From positions 496,001-560,000 of the forward strand of contig NZ_JAPWIJ010000001.1 in the NCBI RefSeq assembly GCF_027270735.1: a DNA stretch of 64,000 nt, given 5' to 3'. This DNA is from Rhodococcus ruber. GTDB taxonomy: Bacteria > Actinomycetota > Actinomycetes > Mycobacteriales > Mycobacteriaceae. Numbering within the stretch: the first letter of the stretch is position 1; each line of letters begins with the position of its first letter. This document shows, piece after piece, positions 24,810 to 33,356 of the stretch. Made by a program: the position numbers and the translations under genes. A model generated the notes under the pieces. It worked only from the letters and a program-made list of their open reading frames with translations, did not search any database and had not been told where the DNA came from.

Positions 24810-27089
24810 GTGACAACGACAGCAGAGCACGACTCAGAACCCAGCCCGAAGACCCGATCCGAGCCACCGTCTCGGATCGGGTCGATAATGAAGTACGATC
24901 TCCCGGCCTCACTGGTTGTTTTCCTTGTGGCAGTGCCACTTTCGATCGGTATCGCCGTTGCATCCGGCGCTCCGATCATGGCCGGTCTCATCGCCGCTGT
25001 GGTCGGCGGCATTCTCGCCGGCATCCTCGGCGGATCACCATTGCAGGTCAGCGGTCCTGCTGCGGGTCTGACGGTGGTAGTTGCCGAGTTGGTCAACCAA
25101 TTCGGCTGGGGCATAACGTGTGCCATCACAGTTCTTGCCGGTGCTGTGCAGGTCTTGTTGGGAATGAGCCGAATTGCGCGTAGCGCGCTGGCGATTTCGC
25201 CGGTCGTTGTACATGCCATGCTTGCCGGAATCGGCATAACCATTGCGCTGCAGCAGATTCACGTCCTTCTCGGCGGCGAGTCCGAGAGTTCGGCCGTGCA
25301 GAATATCCTCGCGATTCCCACATCCGTCGCGAACGGTCAATGGCCGTCGATCATCGTCGGTGGAATCGTTGTGGTGCTCATGTTCTCCTGGCCGCGGATG
25401 GCCGAGCTGTCCAGCGTGTTGGCCAAGGTCGCCAAGGTTCCCGCCGCACTCGTCGCAGTGGTCACTGCCACTGCCGTCTCGATCTTGTTCTCCCTCGATG
25501 TCGAGCGAATCGCACTGCCGGGCAACCTGATCGAATCGCTGAGCTTCCCCATCATGCCCGACGGGCAGTGGAGCGCCTTCGTGACCGGTGTCATCACCAT
25601 CGCGTTGATCGCCAGTGTCGAGAGCCTGCTCTCCGCGGTTGCGGTCGACAAGATGCACAGTGGTGAGCGCACCAACTTCGATCGAGAGTTGATGGCGCAG
25701 GGTGCGGGCAACATGGCCTCCGGTGCCATCGGTGGTCTGCCGATCACCGGCGTCATCGTGCGCAGTGCCACCAACGTCAAGGTCGGTGCCAAGTCTCGCG
25801 CGTCGGCGATTCTGCACGGCGTGTGGATTTTGATCTTCTCGGTACTGTTCATCTCGATCGTCGAGCTGGTCCCGTTCGCTGCGCTCGCGGGTCTGTTGGT
25901 GATGATCGGTGTGCAGCTGATCAAGTTGGCGGACATCAAGATTGCGAACAAGACGGGCGACATCGCGGTCTATGCGGTGACCGTTATCGGTGTGGTGGCG
26001 CTGAACTTGCTCGAAGGCGTGCTCATCGGATTGGCTCTGTCGATCATTCTGGTGCTGCGTCGTGTGGTGTGGGCCAACGTCCGCGCGGAGGAGACGGTCG
26101 ACGGTACCTGGCGTGTCACCATCGAGGGTTCGTTGAGCTTTCTTGCGCTGCCAAGGCTGACGCACGTGCTGTCCACCGTCCCTGCGGGGACAGGCGTCAC
26201 CGTGCGTCTGGGCGTCGACTTTCTGGATCACGCGGTGCACGACGCGTTGAACGAGTGGATGCGACAGCACGAACTCAGCGGTGGCACAGCAAAAGTCGAG
26301 GAAGTGGGTACGGCGTCGATGGCTGCCGCTGCCGAGGGTCCGCCCAAGCGTGGGTCTGCGACGGTACGCAGTTCGTTGGCTCCGTGGCGCGCCTGGCAGC
26401 TCAAGAGCGATGATGCGCAAGGGGATTCGCCCGTGGCGCTGCGGGCTGTGATGAGCGGAGTGGCCGAGTACCACCGCACCCATGCACCCAATATCCGTCC
26501 GCACCTCGAGGGTCTGACCGACAGCCAGGATCCGGACACGCTGTTTCTCTGCTGTGTGGATTCGCGCGTCATGCCCAACACGATCACCAGTAGCGGGCCG
26601 GGTGATCTGTTCACGGTCCGCAACATGGGCAACCTCGTTCCCGTGAAGGGTCAGGATTGTTCGGTGGAGGCCGCGCTTGCGTTCGGCGTCGATCAGCTGG
26701 GCACCTCGTCGGTGGTGGTGTGTGGACACTCCGGCTGCGGTGCCATGAAAGCGGTGCTGAGTGGGCCGGAGAATGCCGCAGACGAGTCCGTGGCGGAATG
26801 GCTGGGTCACGCGGTGGCGAGCCTGGAGGCGTACCGCAGCGGACACGCGGTGGGCCGTCAGGCCGCGGAGCTCGGTTTCGGCGAAGCGGATCAGCTCGCC
26901 ATGGTGAACGTGGCCGTGCAGTTGCAGACGCTCACTCGCCACCGAGTGGTGGGTCGCGCCAACGCCGAGGGGCGCCTGCACATCACCGGACTGTTCTTCG
27001 ACATTCCGACGGCTCGGGTGCTCCAGATCGGCACCAAGGAGGTCACGGTGCTGGATCCGGCGGATTGCCCACAGAGGGGCAACGCCTGA
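24810..27089 (+). CDS. SulP transporter fused to beta-carbonic anhydrase
   Basis: The 759-residue protein joins a SulP/SLC26 anion transporter (about residues 25-430, around twelve helices, VVFLVAVPLSIGIAVASGAP and SGPAAGLTVVV), a short STAS-like region (about 440-510) and a beta-class carbonic anhydrase (about 545-750). Zinc ligands are Cys582 and Asp/Arg in CCVDSR (582-586), His640 and Cys643 in CGHSGCGAM. The likely substrate is bicarbonate, with the enzyme equilibrating CO2 and HCO3- on the cytoplasmic side. GTG at 24810 has GGAGGA upstream. It stands alone between two terminators. Confidence 0.95.
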   Translation: MTTTAEHDSEPSPKTRSEPPSRIGSIMKYDLPASLVVFLVAVPLSIGIAVASGAPIMAGLIAAVVGGILAGILGGSPLQVSGPAAGLTVVVAELVNQFGWGITCAITVLAGAVQVLLGMSRIARSALAISPVVVHAMLAGIGITIALQQIHVLLGGESESSAVQNILAIPTSVANGQWPSIIVGGIVVVLMFSWPRMAELSSVLAKVAKVPAALVAVVTATAVSILFSLDVERIALPGNLIESLSFPIMPDGQWSAFVTGVITIALIASVESLLSAVAVDKMHSGERTNFDRELMAQGAGNMASGAIGGLPITGVIVRSATNVKVGAKSRASAILHGVWILIFSVLFISIVELVPFAALAGLLVMIGVQLIKLADIKIANKTGDIAVYAVTVIGVVALNLLEGVLIGLALSIILVLRRVVWANVRAEETVDGTWRVTIEGSLSFLALPRLTHVLSTVPAGTGVTVRLGVDFLDHAVHDALNEWMRQHELSGGTAKVEEVGTASMAAAAEGPPKRGSATVRSSLAPWRAWQLKSDDAQGDSPVALRAVMSGVAEYHRTHAPNIRPHLEGLTDSQDPDTLFLCCVDSRVMPNTITSSGPGDLFTVRNMGNLVPVKGQDCSVEAALAFGVDQLGTSSVVVCGHSGCGAMKAVLSGPENAADESVAEWLGHAVASLEAYRSGHAVGRQAAELGFGEADQLAMVNVAVQLQTLTRHRVVGRANAEGRLHITGLFFDIPTARVLQIGTKEVTVLDPADCPQRGNA

Positions 27090-27109
27090 CATCTGGTCGG
27101 CAGTGACGA

Positions 27110-27143
27110 GGGGCCCGATTCCAAGCCCGAAATCGGGCCCCTT
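27110..27143 (+). terminator. terminator-like hairpin after SulP-carbonic anhydrase
   Basis: GGGGCCCGATT and AATCGGGCCCC form an 11-bp perfect stem with a ten-base loop, 20 bp after the stop. The T tract is short (TT followed by CTG), so termination may be partial. Confidence 0.7.
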
Positions 27144-27610
27144 CTGCTGAAACGGGATGCTGGCCTGTTTCTGTGACCAATCCCAGTCCGTGTGACCTAC
27201 TTCACCCTGGGGTTCACCTGGCATTTACTCAACACGCCCGAGCTGTCAATTCGGCCGACACGCCGATCCAGAATCGATGCACAGGAAGAAAACTTTATGT
27301 ACACCCGTCGACCAGGCGGAACGGTCGAAACTGTGAAAGTTATACCCAGGTTATCCCCAGGTGGTCAACACCGTTGTTCAAGCTCATCCACATTTCATCC
27401 ACAGTTTCGTGCACAGGCTGTGTTGTGACTCCTGCCGATAGCGCTTAACGTCCGTGCAGCGTCTCTCTCGACGCCGTGAACAGGCGGCAAGAGGACGTGA
27501 ATCCGGTGTCGATCAGTACCTGTCGGCGCCCGGGGGTAGAACTTGCTCGAGCGCACGGCCGGGTGGTATCCGGCGGTGTTGACGACTATGGGGAGAGGCG
27601 GCCGGTTCGC
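27144..27610. other. intergenic region upstream of dnaB
   Basis: No convincing protein gene is present in this 467-bp gap; the short open frames in it lack ribosome-binding sites and conserved patterns. Its middle is unusually AT-rich for this genome and holds the DnaA-box-like array (27339-27415). The last 190 bp carry GGGGAGAGG at about 27588, a possible distant Shine-Dalgarno for dnaB. A promoter for dnaB should lie here but no hexamer pair stands out. Confidence 0.6.
27339..27415 (+). repeat. 11-bp-phased array of DnaA-box-like 9-mers
   Basis: Starting at 27340, successive 11-bp steps begin with TTATACCCA, TTATCCCCA (27351), TGGTCAACA (27362), a degenerate unit (27373), TCATCCACA (27384) and TCATCCACA (27395); TCGTGCACA follows at 27407. 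Against the actinobacterial consensus TT(A/G)TCCACA the units differ by one or two bases, except the degenerate one. All have the same orientation. One-turn phasing is how DnaA filaments contact clustered boxes. Located about 200 bp upstream of the dnaB start. Confidence 0.6.
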
Positions 27611-30142
27611 GTGGCAGTTGTGGACGATCGAGGACAGTCCGACTACTCCGGCTCCTCCTCCAGTGAGGGGCCCGGTGAGGACTTCGGTCGCCAACCCCCC
27701 CAGGACATGGCCGCCGAGCAGTCCGTGCTGGGCGGGATGTTGCTGAGCAAGGACGCGATTGCCGACGTGCTCGAGGTGCTTCGGCCGGGTGACTTCTACC
27801 GGCCGGCCCACCAGAACGTCTACGACGCGATTCTCGACCTCTACAGCCGCGGCGAGCCCGCCGACCCGGTGACCGTCTCAGCCGAGCTGGATCGACGCGG
27901 GGAGCTCAAGCGCATCGGCGGTCCGCCGTACCTGATCACGCTGACCCAGACGACGCCGACGGCGGCCAACGCCGGGTACTACGCCGAGATCGTCGCCGAG
28001 AAGTCGATTCTGCGCCGCCTCGTGCAGGCCGGCACCCGCATCGTGCAGTTCGGCTACGCCGGAGCCGATGGCCAGGACGTGGCCGAGGTCGTCGACCGCG
28101 CGCAGGCCGAGGTCTACGAGGTCACCGAGCGCCGCACGTCCGAGGATTTCCTGCCCCTCGAAGAGCTGCTGCAGCCCACGATGGACGAAATCGACTCCAT
28201 CGCCAGCCGCGGCGGCATTTCCCTCGGCGTGCCAACGGGATTCGCCGAACTCGACGAAATCACCAACGGTCTTCACCCTGGTCAGATGATCATCGTTGCG
28301 GCTAGACCTGGCGTGGGTAAGGCGCTCGCTCTCGACACGCCGCTTCCGACGCCCGACGGCTGGACCACGATGGGCGAGGTGGCCGTGGGTGACCACCTCA
28401 TCGACGCCCATGGCATGCCGACGCGTGTGCTGGCGGCCACCGACGTCATGCTCGATCGACCGTGCTACGAAGTCGAATTCTCCGACGGCACAGTCATCGT
28501 CGCCGACGCAGAGCATCAGTGGTTGACCGAGACCAGGGCGTCACGCAAGTCGGCGCAGGCTGCGGCGGTCAACTACAACCGGACTCGTAATCAGAAGACG
28601 TTCGCTGCTGTGCGCACCACCGAAGAAATTGCGGACTCGGTGCGCTGTCCGACGAAAGATGCGCGCATCAATCACTCGGTCACCAATACCGAGGCCGTTC
28701 AGCTGCCGGAGCGTGAGCTTCTGGTGCCGCCGTACACCATGGGTGCTTGGCTGGGAGACGGAACGTCGGCCTGCGCGCAGATCACCAGCGCTGACCCCGA
28801 AATCATCGCCCGAATAGAAGGCGAAGGCCTGCATGTGGTGGCGTCGGAAAAAGCCGCACTCCGATACTCGATCAAACTTCTTACCGAGGTCGTAGAGGTC
28901 AAGGACTGTGTCGACTGCGGCAAGGTGACGACCGGTCTGCACCGCTGCCAGACATGCCGCAGCTCGATCGGGACCGTACAGGCGCGTTTACGGACGATCG
29001 GCGTACTGGGCAACAAGCACGTACCCACCGACTACCTCCGCGGGTCCGAGAGTCAACGACGCGCGTTGTTGGCGGGACTCCTCGATACCGACGGCACGGT
29101 GACCGCGGGCGGCTCGGTTCAGTTCGCGGTGACCAGCGAGCGGCTCGTTCTCGGGGTGCGCGAGCTGATCGTCAGTTTGGGTTATCGCGTGCAGATGTCG
29201 ACCAAGAGGATTCGATGCCGGAGCGAAGCATCGTCCACCGCATTCACTTTGACGTTCGCGACCGACGATGTCGTGTTCGGTCTGCACCGGAAGCAGATAC
29301 TGCACAAGGAACGTCGTGCTGCGGGATCCACTAAGCGGTCGGGATCCCGATTCATCGTCGACGTTCGTCGGGTCGATTCGGTTCCGGTTCGCTGCGTGGA
29401 GGTCGACAACGCGGAGCATCTGTATCTCGCCAGTGAGTCGATGATCCCGACCCACAATTCAACGCTGTCAATGGATTTCATGCGTTCGTGCTCCATCAAG
29501 CACGGCATGCCCAGTGTCATCTTCTCATTGGAGATGAGTCGCACCGAGATCGTCATGCGTCTGCTGTCCGCGGAGGCGAAGATCAAGCTCGGCGACATGC
29601 GTTCGGGAAAGATGACCGACGACGATTGGACAAAGCTGGCTCGTCGAATGAGTGAGATCAGCGAAGCGCCGCTGTTCGTCGACGACTCCCCGAACTTGAC
29701 GATGATGGAGATTCGCGCCAAGGCGCGTCGCCTCAAGCAGCGCAACGGCCTGAAACTCATTGTGGTGGACTACCTTCAGCTGATGTCGTCCGGCAAGAAG
29801 GTCGAATCCCGACAGCAGGAGGTCTCGGACTTCTCGCGTCAGCTCAAGCTTCTCGCCAAGGAGCTCGAATGCCCGGTGGTCGCGGTGTGCCAGCTCAACC
29901 GTGGTCCTGAGCAGCGAACCGACAAGAAGCCCATGGTGTCCGATCTCCGTGAGTCCGGCTCACTGGAGCAGGACGCTGACATGGTGATTCTGCTGCACCG
30001 CCCCGATGCCATCGAGCGAGACGACCCCCGCGGTGGTGAGGCCGACTTGATTCTCGGCAAGCACCGTAACGGTCCGACGGCGACAATCACTGTGGCACAC
30101 CAGCTGCACCTGTCCAGATTCGTGGATATGGCGCGAGGCTAG
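27611..30142 (+). CDS. dnaB: replicative DNA helicase DnaB containing an intein
   Basis: The 843-residue precursor contains a 464-residue DnaB helicase and a 379-residue intein. The helicase has the N-terminal domain (DMAAEQSVLGGMLLSKDAI), a linker, and a RecA-like ATPase with Walker A ARPGVGK|ST split by the intein after Lys, Walker B LIVVDYLQL, and SDLRESGSLEQDADMV. The hexamer unwinds DNA at the fork with 5'-3' polarity. Splicing is needed for activity because the insertion interrupts the ATP site. A GTG at 27611 (MAVVDDRGQSDY) is the likely start; a GTG at 27620 is another candidate, and the frame opens earlier without a good site. Position after rplI matches mycobacteria. Confidence 0.96.
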   Translation: MAVVDDRGQSDYSGSSSSEGPGEDFGRQPPQDMAAEQSVLGGMLLSKDAIADVLEVLRPGDFYRPAHQNVYDAILDLYSRGEPADPVTVSAELDRRGELKRIGGPPYLITLTQTTPTAANAGYYAEIVAEKSILRRLVQAGTRIVQFGYAGADGQDVAEVVDRAQAEVYEVTERRTSEDFLPLEELLQPTMDEIDSIASRGGISLGVPTGFAELDEITNGLHPGQMIIVAARPGVGKALALDTPLPTPDGWTTMGEVAVGDHLIDAHGMPTRVLAATDVMLDRPCYEVEFSDGTVIVADAEHQWLTETRASRKSAQAAAVNYNRTRNQKTFAAVRTTEEIADSVRCPTKDARINHSVTNTEAVQLPERELLVPPYTMGAWLGDGTSACAQITSADPEIIARIEGEGLHVVASEKAALRYSIKLLTEVVEVKDCVDCGKVTTGLHRCQTCRSSIGTVQARLRTIGVLGNKHVPTDYLRGSESQRRALLAGLLDTDGTVTAGGSVQFAVTSERLVLGVRELIVSLGYRVQMSTKRIRCRSEASSTAFTLTFATDDVVFGLHRKQILHKERRAAGSTKRSGSRFIVDVRRVDSVPVRCVEVDNAEHLYLASESMIPTHNSTLSMDFMRSCSIKHGMPSVIFSLEMSRTEIVMRLLSAEAKIKLGDMRSGKMTDDDWTKLARRMSEISEAPLFVDDSPNLTMMEIRAKARRLKQRNGLKLIVVDYLQLMSSGKKVESRQQEVSDFSRQLKLLAKELECPVVAVCQLNRGPEQRTDKKPMVSDLRESGSLEQDADMVILLHRPDAIERDDPRGGEADLILGKHRNGPTATITVAHQLHLSRFVDMARG
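28322..29458 (+). mobile_element. class 3 intein with LAGLIDADG homing endonuclease in DnaB Walker A
   Basis: A 379-residue intein in frame with dnaB. It begins ALALDTPLPTPDGW with Ala1 instead of Cys/Ser, and ends IPTHN before extein Ser. Trp67 (block B, EHQW), Cys358 (block F, VRCVEV) and Thr377 form the WCT set that defines class 3 inteins, which start splicing from the block F cysteine. Two LAGLIDADG motifs, GAWLGDGTS (about 138-150) and LAGLLDTDGTV (about 247-258), look intact, so homing may be active. Two CxxC pairs (196/199 and 209/212) suggest a zinc-binding insert. The insertion site is that of the mycobacterial DnaB P-loop intein. Confidence 0.93.
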
Positions 30143-30482
30143 TCGGATCGGTCGGTCGACCGCAGATCTTTGGTCAGTGCGGTCCAGACGTCGATCGGGC
30201 CGGGGTGAGGACGACGCAGCCAGTCGGCGGCCGCGTCGTCTATGTAGAGGAAGAAGAGTGTGAACGTGTCCGACCCGCCGGGATTCCTTGTCCCGCCGCT
30301 ACCGGCCAGCAGTTCGTTTCCTGCCGGCATGTCATGTTCGACTGTTTCGAGTATGTCCGCGCGAGTCCAGCCCGACCGGGAGTATCGGGTTATATGAACA
30401 GCGAACCATCGGAGTCCGCCACGAGTGTGCCGCGTCCGACAATGGGGTCGCCGACGGCGACGACAATGTGCTCGAGATCCAT
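30142..30482 (-). pseudogene. probable frameshifted small gene after dnaB
   Basis: Two minus-strand frames together read like one protein of about 113 residues. The first starts at an ATG at 30482 (MDLEHIVVAVGDPIVGRG) and stops near 30390 after SDGSLFI. The second continues in another frame with GWTRADILETVEHDMPAGNE and ends at 30142 with VWTALTKDLRS. Neither piece alone looks complete, and a single indel near 30390 would join them. It is convergent with dnaB. The product is not recognised. It could also be two unrelated short ORFs. Confidence 0.35.
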
Positions 30483-30644
30483 GAACCCGAGTCTGCGCTC
30501 AGCGGCGTCGACGATCGATGGTCTTCATCCCCAGTGTCCGGCGGAACACCAGTAGTGATCAGCCTTCACCTGCGCGCGAACAGGGGTTGAACAAACCTAG
30601 CGTTCGGTTTATGGTGACGGCATCGATCCGACGAGAGGCCGAAC

Positions 30645-30875
30645 ATGAAATCGAACCGCGTGCGCACCCTGGTCGTATCCAGCTTCGTCGCTTTGGCGAT
30701 GCTGAGCGCAGCCCCCTCCGCGTCGGCTGCTCCCAGTGACCCGATGCCACCGACGTTCGGATCGTCGGGTCTGACCATCGAGCAGGTCGACGACATCATT
30801 CGAATCTTCCTGCCGGGCCACTGCACGGTCACGGGAAGTGTCGGTTGCAGCACCCCCGCCGCACTTCTCGGCTGA
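30645..30875 (+). CDS. small secreted protein
   Basis: The 76-residue protein has a clear Sec signal peptide (MKSNRVRTLVVSSFVALAML, cleavage likely after SASA at about residue 28) and a short mature part with two cysteines (GHCTVTGSVGCS) able to form a disulphide. No family is recognised. An AGAGGCC element lies a few bases before the ATG. It is a monocistronic gene between the frameshifted gene and a DUF3297 gene. Confidence 0.75.
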   Translation: MKSNRVRTLVVSSFVALAMLSAAPSASAAPSDPMPPTFGSSGLTIEQVDDIIRIFLPGHCTVTGSVGCSTPAALLG

Positions 30876-30948
30876 CCTGAACTTCCATTGTCTGATCTCC
30901 GAGGTCGAGAACGACCACCAAAGGCGCTGGTCCAACGCTGGGTCGCGT

Positions 30949-30963
30949 ATTCTCGCTGAGAAT
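30949..30963. promoter_or_regulatory. ATTCTC/GAGAAT inverted repeat upstream of DUF3297 gene
   Basis: ATTCTC and GAGAAT flank GCT, a perfect six-base palindrome 40 bp before the DUF3297 ATG. A regulator is not evident. It may also form an mRNA hairpin. Confidence 0.3.
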
Positions 30964-31003
30964 CGAACCGAGAACCCGACCCATCATTCAACGGAAGTGA
31001 TCC

Positions 31004-31261
31004 ATGCCCGAGGACCAGAACGCAGACGTTCCACCGAATCATCTCTCTATCGATCCGCGTAGCGCCTTCTACAGCGAAGAGGTTCTTCGCCGTGACGTGG
31101 GTATTCGCTTCAATGGCGTCGAGAAGACAAGTATTCGCGAATACAACGTGACCGAGGGTTGGGTGCGTGTCGAGGTCCCGACCGCGAAGGATCGCTACAG
31201 AAATCCCATGCTCGTCAAGCTCAAGGGCACGGTCGAACCGTACTTCCGCGACGCAAAATAG
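31004..31261 (+). CDS. DUF3297 family protein
   Basis: The 85-residue protein matches DUF3297 along its whole length: PPNHLSIDPRSAFYSEEVL, DVGIRFNGVEKT, GWVRVEVPTAKDR and a final KLKGTVEPYF. The family is widespread and of unknown biochemical role. It is a small cytosolic beta-rich protein with no cofactor motif. GGAAG precedes the ATG at 31004. It stands alone between the secreted peptide and the CoA-transferase gene. Confidence 0.9.
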   Translation: MPEDQNADVPPNHLSIDPRSAFYSEEVLRRDVGIRFNGVEKTSIREYNVTEGWVRVEVPTAKDRYRNPMLVKLKGTVEPYFRDAK

Positions 31262-31392
31262 CCGCCTTCCGGCGTTCGAGGCGCGGCCGTCGACCAGACA
31301 CCGCCACATCCGACGGGAACTGTTCGGAGTCGAAGACTTACGGATATACGTAGGTGCATGCCATGCGAATTCGACCGCGCAATGGTGGACCC

Positions 31393-32823
31393 ATGACGAA
31401 CACCTACTTGCACGATGCGGTCGACGGCGCTCGAACCGCCTCTGTGATAAACGAACTCGATACCCTGCTCGCGGTCGAAGGGCATCCGATCCGGTCTCGG
31501 GCGACGGTGGTGGGAAGCGATCCACTCGTCCCGTCGCCTCATCGGCTCGCGGACGCAACCTCGGCCGCGATTGCGGCGTTCGGACTGCAGATCGCAGGTA
31601 TTGCGGAGGATGCCGGCCGCGCGCCGCAGACCGTCACGGTGACAGCGGAAGACGCAATCGATCAGCTGCGCGCCGCCTACCTCACGACTGTGTCGGGCGT
31701 ACCCGCGGCGCACCTGACCGAAGACCCCCGTGCGTTGGGCAACAACGACTTCTACCAGTGCCGCGACGGTCGATGGATCTTTCTCATCACCGCCTACGCC
31801 GGCCTGCGTGACGCCGTGTGTCGGGTACTGAATTGTCCTCCGTTTCCCGATCGCATCGCTGACGCAGCTGTTCACTGGGACGCCTACGCGCTGGAGGACG
31901 CAGTGGTTGCCGGTGGAGGCGTCGCTGCGGTCGTCCGCAGCACCGAGGAGTGGCGCACGTCGGAGATGGCTCGGTATCTGCTCGGGCGAGGGGTGATCGA
32001 GCTCGAGCAGATCGGTCCGGGGCCGCGCGAGGCATTGCCCGGCGGATCCGATTGGCCACCACTGAGTTCACTTCGGGTGGCAGACCTCACCCACGTCATC
32101 GCGGGGCCGGTCTCGACGCGATTGCTCGCGACGTTCGGTGCCGATGTGATGCATGTGTCCAGGCCTGATCTGCCCGATCCCATGTCGATGGTGGCGATGA
32201 CGGGAGGAGGGAAACGGAACGCATTCGCCGACCTGCGGAATGCAGAGCAGAGTGACGCGTTCCGGAGGCTGTGCTCGGAAGCCGATGTCGTGGTCGACTC
32301 CTACCGCGGCATGGACCGGCGGGGTTTCGGAGCCCACGACCTCGCCGCACTCCGTCCAGGTGTGGTGGTGTGCGAGTATCACTGCTGGGGCGCGGACGGT
32401 CCCTGGGGTGAACGCGGTGGATTCGATCAACTAGCTTGTTCTGCAACGGGTTTCGCGGAGTCCGAGAACTTCGATGGTCGTCCTTCACTTCCGCCTACGT
32501 ATCTGCTCAACGACTACCTTGCGGCATACCTGGGTGCGGCGGGAACAGTGGCGGCGCTGCGTCGCCGTGCGATCGTGGGTGGTTCCTGGCGCGTGCGCGT
32601 CAACCTCGCTCGGGTGTGCATGTGGGTACAGGATCCCGGCCTGTTCGACCAGGACGATGTGGCCGCACTCCCCCGCCCGAGGCAGCCGAGAATCGACCTG
32701 GTGACTGTCGACTCTCCGTTCGGACCGATCACCGAGCCCGTTCTTCCGTTGGCGTTCAGCGACGTACCCACTCCGGTGTGGGGAGCGCCGCGTCCATTGG
32801 GAAGCTCGCCTCTGCAGTGGTGA
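31393..32823 (+). CDS. CaiB/BaiF (family III) CoA-transferase
   Basis: The 476-residue protein matches family III CoA-transferases, which move CoA between carboxylic acids through an aspartyl-CoA thioester. Its C-terminal half has LRVADLTHVIAGPVSTRLLA and GGGKRNAFADLRN; the usual nucleophile Asp of the family falls in a stretch I cannot align with certainty. The N-terminal half resembles a degenerate second copy of the fold (VSGVPAAHLTEDPRALGNND). The ATG at 31393 is chosen over one 13 codons upstream. It is followed by convergent genes. The acid it acts on is unknown. Confidence 0.82.
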   Translation: MTNTYLHDAVDGARTASVINELDTLLAVEGHPIRSRATVVGSDPLVPSPHRLADATSAAIAAFGLQIAGIAEDAGRAPQTVTVTAEDAIDQLRAAYLTTVSGVPAAHLTEDPRALGNNDFYQCRDGRWIFLITAYAGLRDAVCRVLNCPPFPDRIADAAVHWDAYALEDAVVAGGGVAAVVRSTEEWRTSEMARYLLGRGVIELEQIGPGPREALPGGSDWPPLSSLRVADLTHVIAGPVSTRLLATFGADVMHVSRPDLPDPMSMVAMTGGGKRNAFADLRNAEQSDAFRRLCSEADVVVDSYRGMDRRGFGAHDLAALRPGVVVCEYHCWGADGPWGERGGFDQLACSATGFAESENFDGRPSLPPTYLLNDYLAAYLGAAGTVAALRRRAIVGGSWRVRVNLARVCMWVQDPGLFDQDDVAALPRPRQPRIDLVTVDSPFGPITEPVLPLAFSDVPTPVWGAPRPLGSSPLQW

Positions 32824-32869
32824 CGTCCTGCGCAGCACAAGGCGTGACTGCTCGGCTCGAACGGCAGCG

Positions 32870-33355
32870 TCAGTACTCGACAGTCGCACAGGTTGCGGCG
32901 ATGGATCGGAGCGCTCGCCGATGTTCGTCGGCTGTCGACCCAGCGCACGCACCCGAATGCACCGTCACGCGATAGCCCAGTGAGCATGCACGTTCCGCGG
33001 CGATCCGGACCCCGAAATCTGTGAGGTACCCGGTGATCACCACGTGCTCCACCCCGACGAGTCTGAGCTGGGCATCGAGGTCGGGGTTGGACCAGATGTC
33101 TCGATCGAACTTCGTTGCGATGAGGTCTCCTGGCAGAGGCGTCATCGACGGGTGGAAGCGGGCACCGTCACCCGCCGGGTCGGAGCGCAGCGGATCTGCC
33201 GCATCCTGGCTCAAATAGCGAGTGCACACCACCAGTGCGCCGGTAGCGCGCTGGGCTGCACGGATCGACAGGGCGTGAGCCAATGCGCCGGGACCGTGTC
33301 CGAGCTCGATGATCCAGGGCTGAAAGTCGATCTCCAACAGTGCCGTTCGCGGCAT
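32870..33355 (-). CDS. isochorismatase-fold protein lacking catalytic cysteine
   Basis: The 161-residue protein has the cysteine-hydrolase fold: LLEIDFQPWI supplies the catalytic Asp, ATKFDRDIWSN the Lys, and VVITGYLTDFGVRIAAERA the cysteine loop. In active relatives this loop reads TDxC; here Gly stands where Cys is expected. The protein is therefore probably not a standard hydrolase and may bind a ligand or act differently. Its ATG is one base after the stop of the aldo/keto reductase, so the two are co-transcribed with merR. Confidence 0.85.
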   Translation of the reverse strand: MPRTALLEIDFQPWIIELGHGPGALAHALSIRAAQRATGALVVCTRYLSQDAADPLRSDPAGDGARFHPSMTPLPGDLIATKFDRDIWSNPDLDAQLRLVGVEHVVITGYLTDFGVRIAAERACSLGYRVTVHSGACAGSTADEHRRALRSIAATCATVEY

Positions 33356-33356
33356 G

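Noticed and set aside
25035-27224. 729-codon minus-strand ORF opposite the SulP-carbonic anhydrase gene
   Set aside because: Antisense shadow; His/Gln/Arg-rich with no family features.
27339-27415. The DnaA-box array as the chromosomal origin
   Set aside because: dnaA, dnaN and other origin markers are not in the window, and in relatives dnaB lies away from oriC. It is reported as a DnaA-binding candidate only.
28322-29458. dnaB disrupted by an insertion element
   Set aside because: The insert is in frame, has all splicing motifs and ends in THN followed by Ser, so it is an intein, not a disruptive element.
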